Shown here one piece after another: positions 52,595-64,000 of a DNA stretch of 64,000 nt. How positions within the stretch are numbered: the first letter of the stretch is position 1; every line of letters begins with the position of its first letter. Location: contig NZ_JANZXA010000002.1 of NCBI RefSeq assembly GCF_025153475.1, positions 62,001-126,000 on the forward strand, given 5' to 3'. The notes beneath the pieces are model-generated. The model searched no databases. It saw nothing but the letters and a program-made list of their open reading frames with translations, and had not been told where the DNA came from. Source of the DNA: Novosphingobium mangrovisedimenti (lineage in GTDB: Bacteria; Pseudomonadota; Alphaproteobacteria; Sphingomonadales; Sphingomonadaceae). The position numbers and the translations under genes were made by a program.

Positions 52595-54399
52595 TCACCG
52601 ACCTCCGCCGGCACGGCCATGTCGTCTCGTGCACCGTCGGGCACGTCTCGGTGCCCGTCCCTTGATGGCCCGTCCCGGGCGGCAGGTGCTTCATCCCTGC
52701 GGGTGATCGGCGCGGGCGATCTCATTCGCTCCTGAAAGGCCTCGCGCGTCTCCATGCGTTCGATCCGGCCGTTGGCCATCACCATGATATGGCTGACATG
52801 GGCGACGACACTGGGCAGGTGCGCGATCACCAGCACGATCCCGCCCCGCTCGCGCACGTGCCTGATCGCCAGTCCCAGCGCAGTTTCCCCTTCATAGTCG
52901 AGATTGCTGTTGGGCTCGTCCAGCACGACCAGAAACGGATCTCCAAAAAGCGCGCGGGCGAGCGCGATGCGTTGCCGCTGCCCTGCCGAAAGCCCGCCGC
53001 CCTGCGGACCGATCAGGTAATCGTAGCCGCCATCGAGCCGGACGATGAGATCGTGGCAATCCGCCGCCCTGGCCGCCTTCAGGATCGCCTCGCGATCGGC
53101 GTCGGGGCGAAAACGGGCAATGTTCTGCCCAATCGTGCCCTCGAAGAGCTCGATCGACTGCGGAACGTAACCGACGATCCGGGCAATCTGGTCCGGCGAC
53201 CACTGGTCCAGCGTCGCTCCATCCAGCCGCACCGAGCCGCGCAGGGCCGGCCAGATGCCGCACACTACGCGCGCGAGCGTCGTCTTGCCCGAACCGCTGC
53301 GCCCGACGACCGCAGCGGCATCGCCGGCTTCGAGCCGGAAACCGATGTCCGTGAGGGCTATCGATCGGGTCCCCGGAGGCGCGGCGGTGACCCCGGCCAC
53401 CGCCAGTTCCGACCTGGGGCATTCCAGCCCCATCGGCTCGATCCGGAACGGGACCGCCGCCAGCAGTTCGCGCAGCCGCGCCAGCGCCTGCCGGCTGGAG
53501 ACCATGCCCTTCCAGTTGGCGATCACCTGTTCGACCGGCGCCAGCGCCCGCGAGGAAAGGATCGAACTGGCGATGATGATGCCCCCGGTCGCGCTGCCCC
53601 GGATCACAAGAAACGCACCCAGCGCCAGCGTCGCCGATTGCAGCAGCATGCGAAACGCCTTGATCGAGCCCGACATCGTGCTCGCAATGTAGGAGAAGCG
53701 GTCGTTGGCCCGCAGGTATTCCGCCTCTGCCGCATGCCATTGCCCGCGCCGCGCGCCAGCCATGCCCAGGGCCTTGAGCGTCTCGGCATTGCGCAAGGTG
53801 GCGTCTGCAAGTCCCGTCCGCCGCGCACCAGTGCGCATCGTTTCCAGTGCCAGCGGCGCGGTCATGCGATTGTTGAGCAACATCAGCGAGACGAGCACGC
53901 AGACGCCACAAAGCGCAAGCAGCCCGAGCGCCCAGTGAAACACGGAAAGGATCAGCAGGTAGACGACGATCCAGGGCAGATCGAGCACAGCCAGCGGCCC
54001 CGGCCCCGACAGATAAGCGCGCACGGTATCGACATCGCGCACGATCTGCGTGCCATTGGGCATCGGCCCCCGGCTCATCTCGTAACGCGAGATCACGTGG
54101 AGCACGCGGTCACTGACCGAACGCATGAACAGCGAGCCGACATGGACCATGATCCGCCCGCGCACCACGTCGAACACCGCCTGAAAGGCATAGGCCAGCG
54201 CGACCAGCATCAGAAGGCTGACCAGTGAGGGCACGCTGCGGCTGGGCAGGACGTCGTCATAGACCAGCAGCATGAAGAACGAGCCCGAGAGCAGCAGCAC
54301 GTTGTAGACGCTGCTGATCGCGAGCACCGGCAGCAGCACCCGCCGCATCGGTGCCATCGCGGTCTTCAGTTCGCCGGGCAGCCGAACGGCGAAAATCAT
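52591..54399 (-). CDS. Type I secretion ABC transporter (PrtD type)
   Basis: 602 residues from an ATG with GGAGG 7 nt upstream; a TTG at 54492 would add 31 unconserved residues. Six-helix membrane domain, then the ATPase: Walker A GRSGSGKTT (about 366-374), signature LSAGQRQRIALARAL and Walker B LVVLDEPNSNLD. There is no N-terminal C39 peptidase domain, so substrates are not cleaved, which fits RTX proteins with C-terminal signals. The C-terminal 60 residues are a charged extension. Confidence 0.94.
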   Translation of the reverse strand: MIFAVRLPGELKTAMAPMRRVLLPVLAISSVYNVLLLSGSFFMLLVYDDVLPSRSVPSLVSLLMLVALAYAFQAVFDVVRGRIMVHVGSLFMRSVSDRVLHVISRYEMSRGPMPNGTQIVRDVDTVRAYLSGPGPLAVLDLPWIVVYLLILSVFHWALGLLALCGVCVLVSLMLLNNRMTAPLALETMRTGARRTGLADATLRNAETLKALGMAGARRGQWHAAEAEYLRANDRFSYIASTMSGSIKAFRMLLQSATLALGAFLVIRGSATGGIIIASSILSSRALAPVEQVIANWKGMVSSRQALARLRELLAAVPFRIEPMGLECPRSELAVAGVTAAPPGTRSIALTDIGFRLEAGDAAAVVGRSGSGKTTLARVVCGIWPALRGSVRLDGATLDQWSPDQIARIVGYVPQSIELFEGTIGQNIARFRPDADREAILKAARAADCHDLIVRLDGGYDYLIGPQGGGLSAGQRQRIALARALFGDPFLVVLDEPNSNLDYEGETALGLAIRHVRERGGIVLVIAHLPSVVAHVSHIMVMANGRIERMETREAFQERMRSPAPITRRDEAPAARDGPSRDGHRDVPDGARDDMAVPAEVGE

Positions 54400-54571
54400 C
54401 GCCGCGCCTCCGCCGCCGAGGGGCGGATGATCAGCACGGCCGCGGGCAGCCTGCGCACACTCCTTCGCATAATTACGTCCTGTCCGGAACAATCTCGCGC
54501 TGCATTCAATCAGGCGCGCCCATAAACAACCACCGACAATACATCAGATTTGGGGCTTAAATCCGGACGCC

Positions 54572-56098
54572 GTGCGCCACGAAGGAATGAATAGGGACAA
54601 CAACCTGGTGATTTATACTTATATCAGGATTGCATTGGCGATGCCCTTGGCAGCCCTCGCAAGCATCGCGCATGCCGATACTCTCGAACAGGCACTTGAT
54701 GCTGCCTATGAAAACAACCCGTCCATACGGGGTAGCCGCGATCTGGTCAGCGCCGCCGATGAACGCCTGACCCGGGCCCGCGCGGCCTACGGCCCGACAC
54801 TGAACGCAAGCGCCCGGCACGAATTTACCACCGCCAGGATACGCGGCACCGCCCTGCCCTCGCAAAACGGGGGCTTTGCGAGCTCTGCCGAAGTCACGCT
54901 GTCCCAGCCGCTGTTCACTTCCGGCCGACTGGCCGCTGCGGTCGATGCAGCGACAGCCGCCAAGATGGTCGAGCGGGAAAAACTGCGCGCCAGCAGCCAG
55001 CAACTGATCCTCGACGTGGTCAATGCCTACGTCTCGCTTCAGCGGGACATCGAACTCTATGGCGTCGCCGTCGAAATCTACCGCCTTCTTCTGCAGCAGC
55101 GCGACGTCACCGTCTCGCGCTTCCGTCTGCGCGATTCCACCGAACCGGATGTCGACCAGACCACCAATCGGCTGGAACTCGCCGCCGGTCGCGTGATCGT
55201 GGCCCGCTCCACGGTGGAGGCCAGCGCGGCGCGTTACCGCAATCTCATCGGCACCTATCCCGGGGGGCTTGCACCGCCACCTGCGCTGCCCGCCCTCCCC
55301 ACGCTAGAGACGCTCTATGCCGAGGCGGAAACCCACAACCCCACCCTCACCGCGGCCAAGTTCACCGAAGCCGGCTCGCGCGCGGCCATCGGCGCGGCAC
55401 GGGCACAGATGGGGCCGCAAGCCAGCGTCTTCGCATCCGCCGCCCGCCGCTCGCTGACGCCGTACCAGAACACCCTGCGCGAGGAATCGGTGGTCGCCGG
55501 GGTCAGCCTGACCATGCCACTCTACACCGGCGGCCAGCTCTCGGCGGGCCTGCGCGAGGCGATCGACCGCAATCGGGCCGATCAGCAATTCACAGAGCAG
55601 GCCCGACGCACCATGCGCGAGACGCTTGCAACCGACTGGAGCCTGCTCAGCGCGGCAAGCGAGGCCCTGCCGCGCTACACCGCCGCCGTACGTGCGGCGG
55701 AGCGCGCGGTGGAGGGCGTAAAGAAGCAGGAAATCTCTGGAATCCGGACCCTGCGCGATGTGCTCGACGTGACCAACGATCTGCTCAATGCCCGCACCGG
55801 TGCAGCGCAGACCCGCACCGAACTATACCTGCGCCAGGTCGCGATCCTGCGCGATGCGGGACTGCTCTCGATCGACATGTTCACGCAAGCCCGGCCTTAC
55901 GATCCAGACAGCCACAAGGCGGGAACCGCCTATCTTGCCGGACTGCCGCTGCGCCCGATCCTTGAGCCGGCAGACCGCCTGCTCCTCTCGGAACAAGGCG
56001 TGCAGGCACCGATTCAGCGCGAGGATTCGCCGACGTACGACTGGCCCGGGATCGCGAAGAATCCCCTGCAGCCGCTGACAACGCCAACCGGCCCGTGA
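54572..56098 (+). CDS. TolC family outer-membrane protein of type I secretion
   Basis: 508 residues from a GTG; an ATG 15 bases later is an alternative and gives a cleaner signal peptide ending IAHA-DTLEQ. Two OEP repeats with the TolC layout: LEQALDAAYENNPSIRGSRD, then VSLTMPLYTGGQLSAGLREA. It forms the outer-membrane tunnel for the adjacent HlyD/ABC pair, transcribed the other way. The three genes make a full T1SS. Confidence 0.92.
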   Translation: MRHEGMNRDNNLVIYTYIRIALAMPLAALASIAHADTLEQALDAAYENNPSIRGSRDLVSAADERLTRARAAYGPTLNASARHEFTTARIRGTALPSQNGGFASSAEVTLSQPLFTSGRLAAAVDAATAAKMVEREKLRASSQQLILDVVNAYVSLQRDIELYGVAVEIYRLLLQQRDVTVSRFRLRDSTEPDVDQTTNRLELAAGRVIVARSTVEASAARYRNLIGTYPGGLAPPPALPALPTLETLYAEAETHNPTLTAAKFTEAGSRAAIGAARAQMGPQASVFASAARRSLTPYQNTLREESVVAGVSLTMPLYTGGQLSAGLREAIDRNRADQQFTEQARRTMRETLATDWSLLSAASEALPRYTAAVRAAERAVEGVKKQEISGIRTLRDVLDVTNDLLNARTGAAQTRTELYLRQVAILRDAGLLSIDMFTQARPYDPDSHKAGTAYLAGLPLRPILEPADRLLLSEQGVQAPIQREDSPTYDWPGIAKNPLQPLTTPTGP

Positions 56099-56203
56099 CA
56101 GGGCAGGACAGTCCGCACGCCACGCCCTGCAAGCGATTTGATCCAAATCGGATACGATACCCACGCATACCACCCCATCCACCGACCTGGGCAGCCACAA
56201 AGG

Positions 56204-58738
<2,535 letters not shown>

Positions 58739-58930
58739 ACCGTCATATCCCTGGCGCCATGTGAAAAATCCCGGCGATACCGGGATCGTATGTCATGCAA
58801 GCGACTGCCCGCCAGCCTGAAAGGCATGTTGCGCAGGCTATCCCTGCAGCGGCTCGCCCTTCTCCTAACCGCTGCAGGGACAACCCGCGCCCCGTAACAT
58901 TACCAGATAGATAGCCCGCGCGAAGCACCC

Positions 58931-59848
58931 TCACCCGGCTTGCCCGGATAATTCCATCGCAGTGCGCAATCCCTCGCGCATCGCGACACCGTCGCGGCCC
59001 GGCGGCTCACCGAACAAGCGGCGATAGTCGCGGTTGAACTGCGAAGGGCTCTCGTACCCGATCGAATAGCCGATCGCCGCCACTTCGCCGCCATCGGCAA
59101 GCAGCATGCGGCGCGCGGCCTGCAAGCGTATCTGCTTCTGGAACTGGATCGGCGTCATCGCCGTAGCCGCGCGGAAATGCCGGTGGAAGCTGGCCGGGCT
59201 CATCCCGGCAAGCGCGGCCAGATCGGGCACGCGAAGCGGCTCGGCGTAGTGATCGCGGATCCAGGCGACGGCGCGGGCGATCCGCGCCATGCGGCTGTCG
59301 GCCAGACCAACCTGGCGCAGGATCGCCCCGTGCTGCCCGTTGAGCAGCCGCCAGACCATCTCGCGGCGGATCAACGGCGCCAGCACCGCCAGATCGCGCG
59401 GCCGGTCAAGCAAGGCGAAGAGGCGGGCGAGCGGATCGAGCAAGTCCGCGTCCAGTTCGCACACCGCCATTGTCGTCAGGTTCGGCTCGGCGGCTTCCAT
59501 CTCGGCATCTTCCAGCAGCAGGTCCGCGACCATCGCCGGATCGATGGCCAGACTGAACGCCATATAGGGCCGCTCGCGGCTTGCCTCTACGATCTGCGCG
59601 GTGATCGGCAGGTCCATCGAGGCGATCAGGCATTTGCCTGTATCGTAGCGAAACACACGGTCACCGAGCAAACTCAGCTTGGCTCCCTGCAGGACGCCGC
59701 AGAAGGACGTGCGATAGACTGTATGCAGCAGGCCCGACGGCGCGTCCGCCACGCTCAGCGCCAAGCCCTCCAGAGGCGCCTCATGGCCGTACCGGTCCCA
59801 CTGCCGTTGCAACAGCATGCGCACGTGCTCGATCCGGGATTCTCGCAT
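58931..59848 (-). CDS. AraC family transcriptional regulator
   Basis: 305 residues from the ATG at 59848 (MRESRIEHVRMLLQ); the open frame continues upstream without family similarity. An AraC_N-type cupin-like N-terminal domain (GVLQGAKLSLLGDRVFRYD) is followed by two C-terminal HTHs (VPDLAALAGMSPASFHRHFRA, AAIGYSIGYESPSQFNRDYR). It diverges from the aldo/keto reductase gene, which it likely controls. ATCGT/ACGAT arms at 59907-59929 may be part of its site. Confidence 0.9.
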   Translation of the reverse strand: MRESRIEHVRMLLQRQWDRYGHEAPLEGLALSVADAPSGLLHTVYRTSFCGVLQGAKLSLLGDRVFRYDTGKCLIASMDLPITAQIVEASRERPYMAFSLAIDPAMVADLLLEDAEMEAAEPNLTTMAVCELDADLLDPLARLFALLDRPRDLAVLAPLIRREMVWRLLNGQHGAILRQVGLADSRMARIARAVAWIRDHYAEPLRVPDLAALAGMSPASFHRHFRAATAMTPIQFQKQIRLQAARRMLLADGGEVAAIGYSIGYESPSQFNRDYRRLFGEPPGRDGVAMREGLRTAMELSGQAG

Positions 59849-59998
59849 GACGGCGTCATACCCTGCTGCAAGCGCAAGAAAAAGCGTTCCGGCACCGCTT
59901 GATAGAATCGTGCAAGAGAATGCGACGATCCGCGTCGCCACCGGCAAGGCAGCGCCCTATTTCCCCTGACATTCCCCAAAGCCGCAAAGGATCACTTC

Positions 59999-61039
59999 AT
60001 GCGCTATCGTCAACTTGGCCCCAGCGGCCTTTTCGTTTCCGAACTGTGCCTGGGCACCATGACCTTCGGCGGCAGCGAAGGTATGTGGGGCCAGATCGGC
60101 CAGCTCAGGCAAGCCGAGGCCGACGCGCTGTTGAAGGCCGCCGTCGATGCCGGCGTCAACTTCATCGATACCGCCAACATCTATGCCCAGGGCGAAAGCG
60201 AGCGGATCCTCGGGCGGGCCGTGCGCAATCTCGGCCTCTCGCGCGACGATCTGGTGATCGCAACCAAGGTGCTCGGCCCGATGGGCGAAGGCCCCAATGC
60301 CTGCGGCGCCTCGCGCAAGCACATCCTCGACCAGTGCAAGGCCAGCCTGACGCGGCTGCAGCTCGACCATATCGACCTCTACCAGATCCACGGCTTCGAC
60401 AGCGCGACGCCGATCGTCGAGACGCTGGAGGCGCTCGATACGCTCGTGCGGGCCGGGCACGTGCGCTACATCGGCCTTTCGAACTGGGCGGCCTGGCAGA
60501 TCGTCAAGGCCGTGGGCATCGCGGAGGCGCGCAAGCTGGCGCCGATCCTCTCGCTGCAGGCCTATTACACGCTGGCCGGACGCGACCTCGAGCGAGAGGT
60601 GGTGCCGATGCTGCAATCGGAAGGCCTCGGCCTGATGGTCTGGAGCCCGCTGGCCGGCGGCTTCCTCTCGGGCAAGTACAGCCGCGAGGACGAAGCGGCG
60701 GGCGACGGACGGCGCGCCACGTTCGATTTCCCGCCGGTCGAGCGCGATCGCGGCTACGGCGTAATCGAGGCGATGCGACCGATTGCCGCCAGCCACGGCG
60801 TCAGCGTGGCGCAGATCGCCCTTGCATGGCTGCTGCACCAGCCGGTGGTAACCAGCGTCATCATCGGTGCGAAACGCCCCCACCAGCTCGCCGACAATCT
60901 CGCTGCCGTGGACGTGCGCCTGTCTGCCGAAGACCTCTCCGTACTGGACGAGGCCAGCAGGCTGCCCGCCGAATACCCCGGCTGGATGCTGGAACGGCAG
61001 GACGAATACCGCGCGCACATGATGGAAACCGGCCGATGA
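59999..61039 (+). CDS. Aldo/keto reductase
   Basis: 346 residues, TIM-barrel NADPH oxidoreductase. Catalytic residues lie in FIDTANIYAQGESE (Asp, Tyr), VIATKVLG (Lys) and YQIHGFD (His). Cofactor contacts are in YYTLAGRDLE and SVIIGAKRPHQLADN. The substrate is unknown. Pairing with a divergent AraC regulator is common for this group and suggests induction by an aldehyde or sugar. Confidence 0.92.
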   Translation: MRYRQLGPSGLFVSELCLGTMTFGGSEGMWGQIGQLRQAEADALLKAAVDAGVNFIDTANIYAQGESERILGRAVRNLGLSRDDLVIATKVLGPMGEGPNACGASRKHILDQCKASLTRLQLDHIDLYQIHGFDSATPIVETLEALDTLVRAGHVRYIGLSNWAAWQIVKAVGIAEARKLAPILSLQAYYTLAGRDLEREVVPMLQSEGLGLMVWSPLAGGFLSGKYSREDEAAGDGRRATFDFPPVERDRGYGVIEAMRPIAASHGVSVAQIALAWLLHQPVVTSVIIGAKRPHQLADNLAAVDVRLSAEDLSVLDEASRLPAEYPGWMLERQDEYRAHMMETGR

Positions 61040-61052
61040 GCTGAAACGAGGT

Positions 61053-61083
61053 CGCCCCGTGCGAACAATAGTGGCACGGGGCG
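61053..61083. terminator. Hairpin between convergent genes
   Basis: CGCCCCGTGC and GCACGGGGCG form a perfect 10-bp stem with an 11-base loop. There is no T-run. It lies between the ends of the aldo/keto reductase and tandem-TetR genes and could serve either strand. Confidence 0.55.
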
Positions 61084-61122
61084 CCTGAACCCTGCTCGTC
61101 AGATTCGCGCCCGCACCTGGGC

Positions 61123-62367
61123 TCACCTCGCGCCGGAAGCAGCCATCAGAAACCCCAGCAGGACGTCCCACTCTTCGCGAACACGCGCCTCGACCAGATC
61201 AGGCGCCATGTTCGCATAGACTCTTATCTGGGATGCCGAAAAACTCGAAAACAGTGCCGCTTCGACGGTACCGATCTCTCGACCGGCCCCAACGATTGCC
61301 TGAAGCACCCCCCTCGACGACCGCCCCCGAAGATAGCGCAGTTGCGCCCCGAACGGGCTGAGCGACGGATCGCGCGCCACCGCCACGAACAATTCGTCGC
61401 CGCCTCTGCTGCTGGCCCCGCGACATATCATGTCGGTCAGGCTGTCCCGCACCGCTTGCGGATTCCGGGTATCGAATGCGGGCAGCGACGACGGCTTTCC
61501 ATGTATGCGTTCGAGGTTGGCCGTATAAATACCTTCGAATGCCGCCTCGATCAGCGCCGACTTGGTGCGGAACTTGTGCGATACCGTGCCCAGCGTAAGA
61601 CCGGCCCGTTCGGCGACCGCGCGGTGCGTCAGCCTGGCCACGCCGGAAATCCCGATCAGTTCCGCCGCCACGGCAACGATCCGCGCCGCGGTCTCATCGC
61701 GTTCAGGCAGGCTGGGCATCGACCTGATCGCCTCTTCCCGCGCGAACTCGCGCCATGGCGCGGCCGGCGTCGGACTGCCCGACAGCCATGCACCCAGGGC
61801 CCGTGCAGTTTCATCGAGCGCTGCACGGTCGATCATGCGGCGCCAGCGGATCATGTGCAGGAAGCTCTCGTTCTCGAACACGCGTTCGATCACGATCCGG
61901 CCCCGACCGAGACCGAATATCCTTGCGACTTCGCTCCAGAACCCGGCCCAGAGGTTGTCCCACCCCTTCGACACCTCGCCGAACGATGCATTGCGCAGGG
62001 CAAGCAATTGGCATTCGCGCCAGGCAAAGGCCAGACGGCGTTGCTCGTGGGCCCAGCCGTCGACGATCTGGGCAAAGAAACCCGGAAAGGCATCGGGCGC
62101 GCCGGCAAAGCCCGCAAGTTGCTGCAACTGCTCGTCGCACCAGCCCTTCGCCGAGGCCAGGGCCGCCTTTTGAGAAACATCCAACAACTGTTCCATGGAA
62201 CCGAAGTAGTGATAAATCGACGAGACCGGGACGCCAGTGGCAACACTGATCTGGCGGGCCGAGATTCCCGCCGTTCCCTGCGTTTCCCATTGCTCCATGA
62301 CCGCAGAAACAAAGCGATCATATGACGATTCTGCGACACTTTCAGGGCAGTTCATCAACGCTGTCAC
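61123..62367 (-). CDS. Tandem TetR regulator: two TetR/AcrR units in one chain
   Basis: 414 residues from a GTG with GGGAG 7 nt upstream, about twice the normal TetR length of 190-220. Unit 1: HTH at about 34-58 (GISARQISVATGVPVSSIYHYF). Unit 2: HTH at about 240-272 (RLTHRAVAERAGLTLGTVSHKF). Each is followed by a helical ligand domain. One polypeptide may therefore act as a pseudo-dimer. It diverges from a TonB receptor gene that it probably represses. The frame runs open upstream to 62724, but that region overlaps the receptor gene. Confidence 0.88.
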   Translation of the reverse strand: MTALMNCPESVAESSYDRFVSAVMEQWETQGTAGISARQISVATGVPVSSIYHYFGSMEQLLDVSQKAALASAKGWCDEQLQQLAGFAGAPDAFPGFFAQIVDGWAHEQRRLAFAWRECQLLALRNASFGEVSKGWDNLWAGFWSEVARIFGLGRGRIVIERVFENESFLHMIRWRRMIDRAALDETARALGAWLSGSPTPAAPWREFAREEAIRSMPSLPERDETAARIVAVAAELIGISGVARLTHRAVAERAGLTLGTVSHKFRTKSALIEAAFEGIYTANLERIHGKPSSLPAFDTRNPQAVRDSLTDMICRGASSRGGDELFVAVARDPSLSPFGAQLRYLRGRSSRGVLQAIVGAGREIGTVEAALFSSFSASQIRVYANMAPDLVEARVREEWDVLLGFLMAASGAR

Positions 62368-62493
62368 GATTTTTCTCCCGACCGAAGGACTAGCAGAACG
62401 CATCGCCGCAATCGAGCCACATACGCGCTTTCGCTGCGTATTTTTTGCCACGCCTCCCCTGTCACAAGACATACATACAACCGTTCTAGTCGC

Positions 62494-62512
62494 CCCCTGA
62501 AGTATCCAGGGG
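62494..62512 (+). promoter_or_regulatory. Inverted repeat overlapping the receptor Shine-Dalgarno
   Basis: CCCCTG-AAGTATC-CAGGGG: perfect 6-bp arms, 7-base spacer. The right arm supplies the AGGGGA that acts as Shine-Dalgarno 8 nt before the receptor ATG. It may be an operator or an RNA hairpin that hides the ribosome-binding site. Confidence 0.5.
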
Positions 62513-62521
62513 ACCACATCC

Positions 62522-64000
62522 ATGAAACTGAATTCCGCTTCTCGCCTGCTGCGCGCGACCGCCCTTGCCGGCGTCGCGGCGGCCGCTTTCACCCACGCGC
62601 AGATGGCCTGTGCGGAAGACGCAGCCGGAGCCGACGCCGAGCCGGACGACGCGATCGTCGTCACCGGGTCGATCCTCGCCTCGCAGCAGGCTTCGGTCGA
62701 AGCCAAGCGCAAAGCCATCAACATGACCGATATTGCCTCGGCCGACGCTGCCGCCCGCTTCCCGGACCAAAGCGCTGCCGGTGCCCTCGCCCGCCTGCCC
62801 GGCGTGGCCGTCCAGCGCGATCAGGGGCAGGAGCGCTACATCCAGGTGCGCGGCGCGCCCAACCGCTGGACCTCGGTCTCGATCGACGGCGTGCCCATGG
62901 TGGGCGTGGACGAAGGCGGCGACACGCGCGCCTTCCGCTTCGACGCGATCCCGGCGGTAATGCTGTCGGAAATGGTCATTAACAAGTCGCTGACCTCGAA
63001 CCTGCAGGCTGATGCAATCGTCGCGACGATCGACCTCAAGACCTATTCGCCCCTCGATCGACTGGGCTTCCACGTCGATGGCGACGTTGGTTACGGCTTG
63101 ATGGGCCACGGCGGCGGCCAGCAACGGCAGGGCTCGCTGCGCGTTTCATGGTCGAACGACAGTTTCGGTATCGTGCTGGGCGGATCGCACTACCTGCGCG
63201 ACCAGATTACCGACAACCGCGAACCCGGCTACGACGACACCGGCGAGCCAACCACCTTCTCGGTCCGCAGCTACAAGCTGGAACGCTACAACAATGGCCT
63301 GTTCGGCGGCATCGAGTGGAGCCCCGAAGAGGGGCAGAAGCTCTATGCCAAGGTGATCTGGTCTGAATTCGCCGACAACGAGGAACGCAATCAGTACGAC
63401 TTCGCTGTCAGCGGCGACACCGTCACCGGCATCAGCGGCATGTTCAACGACGGCAAGTACCGTAACCGCAACACGATCGGCTTGATCGGCGGCGACTACG
63501 ATGACTTCAACGGCTTCACCGCCTCGTTCAAGGCCAACTACGCCAAGACCGTGAACACCACAGACCTGCCGCTGGTCCGTTCGAGCATGAGCACGGTCGG
63601 CGACATGACCTACACCCTCGACGATCCGCGCTTCCCGATCTTCTCCGACAACGATGGCTCGTTCAGCCAGACCAACCTGTCGCAGGCCGGCACGATCCTG
63701 CTGCCGCTCGAACAGCGCACCGAGTCGGACAGCTACACCGTCAAGTTCGACATGGCCAAGGAACTGGGCGATCTCACGCTTTCTGCAGGCCTGCTCTATG
63801 CCGACCGCGACATCGCGGGCAACGTCATGTCGACGAGCAGCTACGCGGCCATCGGCTATGTCGGTTCGCTGATCGGCCAGCCGTTCAACGTCAACGACTA
63901 CGTGACATCCACTGGCTGGGACACGGACTATCCGCTCGGTCTTTCGCTCAACTATGTCGACAACAAGGCCATGCGCAGGGGCGCCGAAGCCACGCTGGCC
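62522..64000 (+). CDS. TonB-dependent receptor, 3' end outside window
   Basis: At least 493 residues visible, still open at the right edge. Signal peptide ending near MACA-EDAAG. A TonB-box-like DDAIVVTGSILASQQ, then the plug (ARFPDQSAAGALARLPGVAVQ, VRGAPNRWTSVSIDGVPM, LTSNLQADAIVATIDLKT), then the barrel start. No STN domain, so no FecIR-type signalling. This plug type occurs in receptors of sphingomonads and Caulobacter that import carbohydrates or other complex substrates. Likely controlled by the divergent tandem TetR. Confidence 0.9.
   Translation, partial: MKLNSASRLLRATALAGVAAAAFTHAQMACAEDAAGADAEPDDAIVVTGSILASQQASVEAKRKAINMTDIASADAAARFPDQSAAGALARLPGVAVQRDQGQERYIQVRGAPNRWTSVSIDGVPMVGVDEGGDTRAFRFDAIPAVMLSEMVINKSLTSNLQADAIVATIDLKTYSPLDRLGFHVDGDVGYGLMGHGGGQQRQGSLRVSWSNDSFGIVLGGSHYLRDQITDNREPGYDDTGEPTTFSVRSYKLERYNNGLFGGIEWSPEEGQKLYAKVIWSEFADNEERNQYDFAVSGDTVTGISGMFNDGKYRNRNTIGLIGGDYDDFNGFTASFKANYAKTVNTTDLPLVRSSMSTVGDMTYTLDDPRFPIFSDNDGSFSQTNLSQAGTILLPLEQRTESDSYTVKFDMAKELGDLTLSAGLLYADRDIAGNVMSTSSYAAIGYVGSLIGQPFNVNDYVTSTGWDTDYPLGLSLNYVDNKAMRRGAEATLA

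Noticed and set aside
62368-62724. N-terminal extension of the tandem TetR to 62724
   Set aside because: It would overlap the start of the divergent TonB receptor and adds no TetR-like sequence; a GTG with a good Shine-Dalgarno exists at 62367.

Overview
The window is a GC-rich, gene-dense stretch of alphaproteobacterial chromosome. I infer a sphingomonad (Novosphingobium/Sphingobium-like). The reasons are two TonB-dependent receptors, a DUF1134/EipA protein, many 4-bp stop/start overlaps, and the dispersed inverted repeat built on CTTCGACAAGCTCAGG that is common in that order. Both window ends cut genes: an rsr homologue on the left and a TonB receptor on the right.

Layout. (1) 1-5165 looks accessory. 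A Ro60-like RNA-binding protein gene (rsr) diverges from its sigma-54 activator gene rtcR, with a well-matched -24/-12 promoter in front of rsr; this is the regulatory head of an RNA-repair operon whose rtcBA part would lie left of the window. Next comes a class II Fic AMP-transferase gene flanked on both sides by a 12-bp iterated repeat (TTTGGCCGATCC). (2) 5166-18580 is mostly core: feoAB, ssb, COQ9, an ankyrin protein, sco, a YcgN-like protein, a WGSC/HExxH metallopeptidase, ribD-ribE, DJ-1/PfpI, GNAT, an aminotransferase, eipA and tRNA-Ser(GCT). It is interrupted at 13979-14536 by a cassette in which a GIY-YIG nuclease gene sits between two pairs of inverted REP-like repeats. (3) 18660-23673 is a drug/aromatic-acid efflux operon: MarR, FUSC, DUF1656, HlyD, OMF. 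(4) 23809-30412 is a FecI/FecR/STN-type TonB receptor module followed by a PhoD phosphatase. (5) 30553-32558 encodes a nitronate monooxygenase and an amidohydrolase.

(6) 32753-56098 is a large exopolysaccharide and type I secretion locus. It holds a pyruvyl transferase, a GH-A-like glycosidase, a secreted S8 protease with P-domain and RTX repeats, a small RTX protein, a sulfotransferase and a Wzy-like polymerase. On the other strand lie a GT2, an acyltransferase, two GT4s, a Wza-like export protein, a Wzc-like tyrosine autokinase and an outer-membrane barrel. A complete type I secretion system (HlyD, ABC, TolC) closes it. The simplest reading is one locus that makes, decorates and exports an anionic polysaccharide and secretes Ca-binding proteins into the same matrix. 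No priming phosphoglycosyl transferase and no Wzx flippase were seen here. (7) 56204-64000 holds a P-type cation ATPase, an AraC/aldo-keto reductase divergent pair, and a regulator with two tandem TetR units divergent from a TonB receptor.

The observations most worth following are the Fic/12-bp repeat array, the GIY-YIG/REP cassette, the RTX-protease/T1SS/EPS linkage and the tandem TetR. All functions are inferred from reading the sequence; no database search was run.
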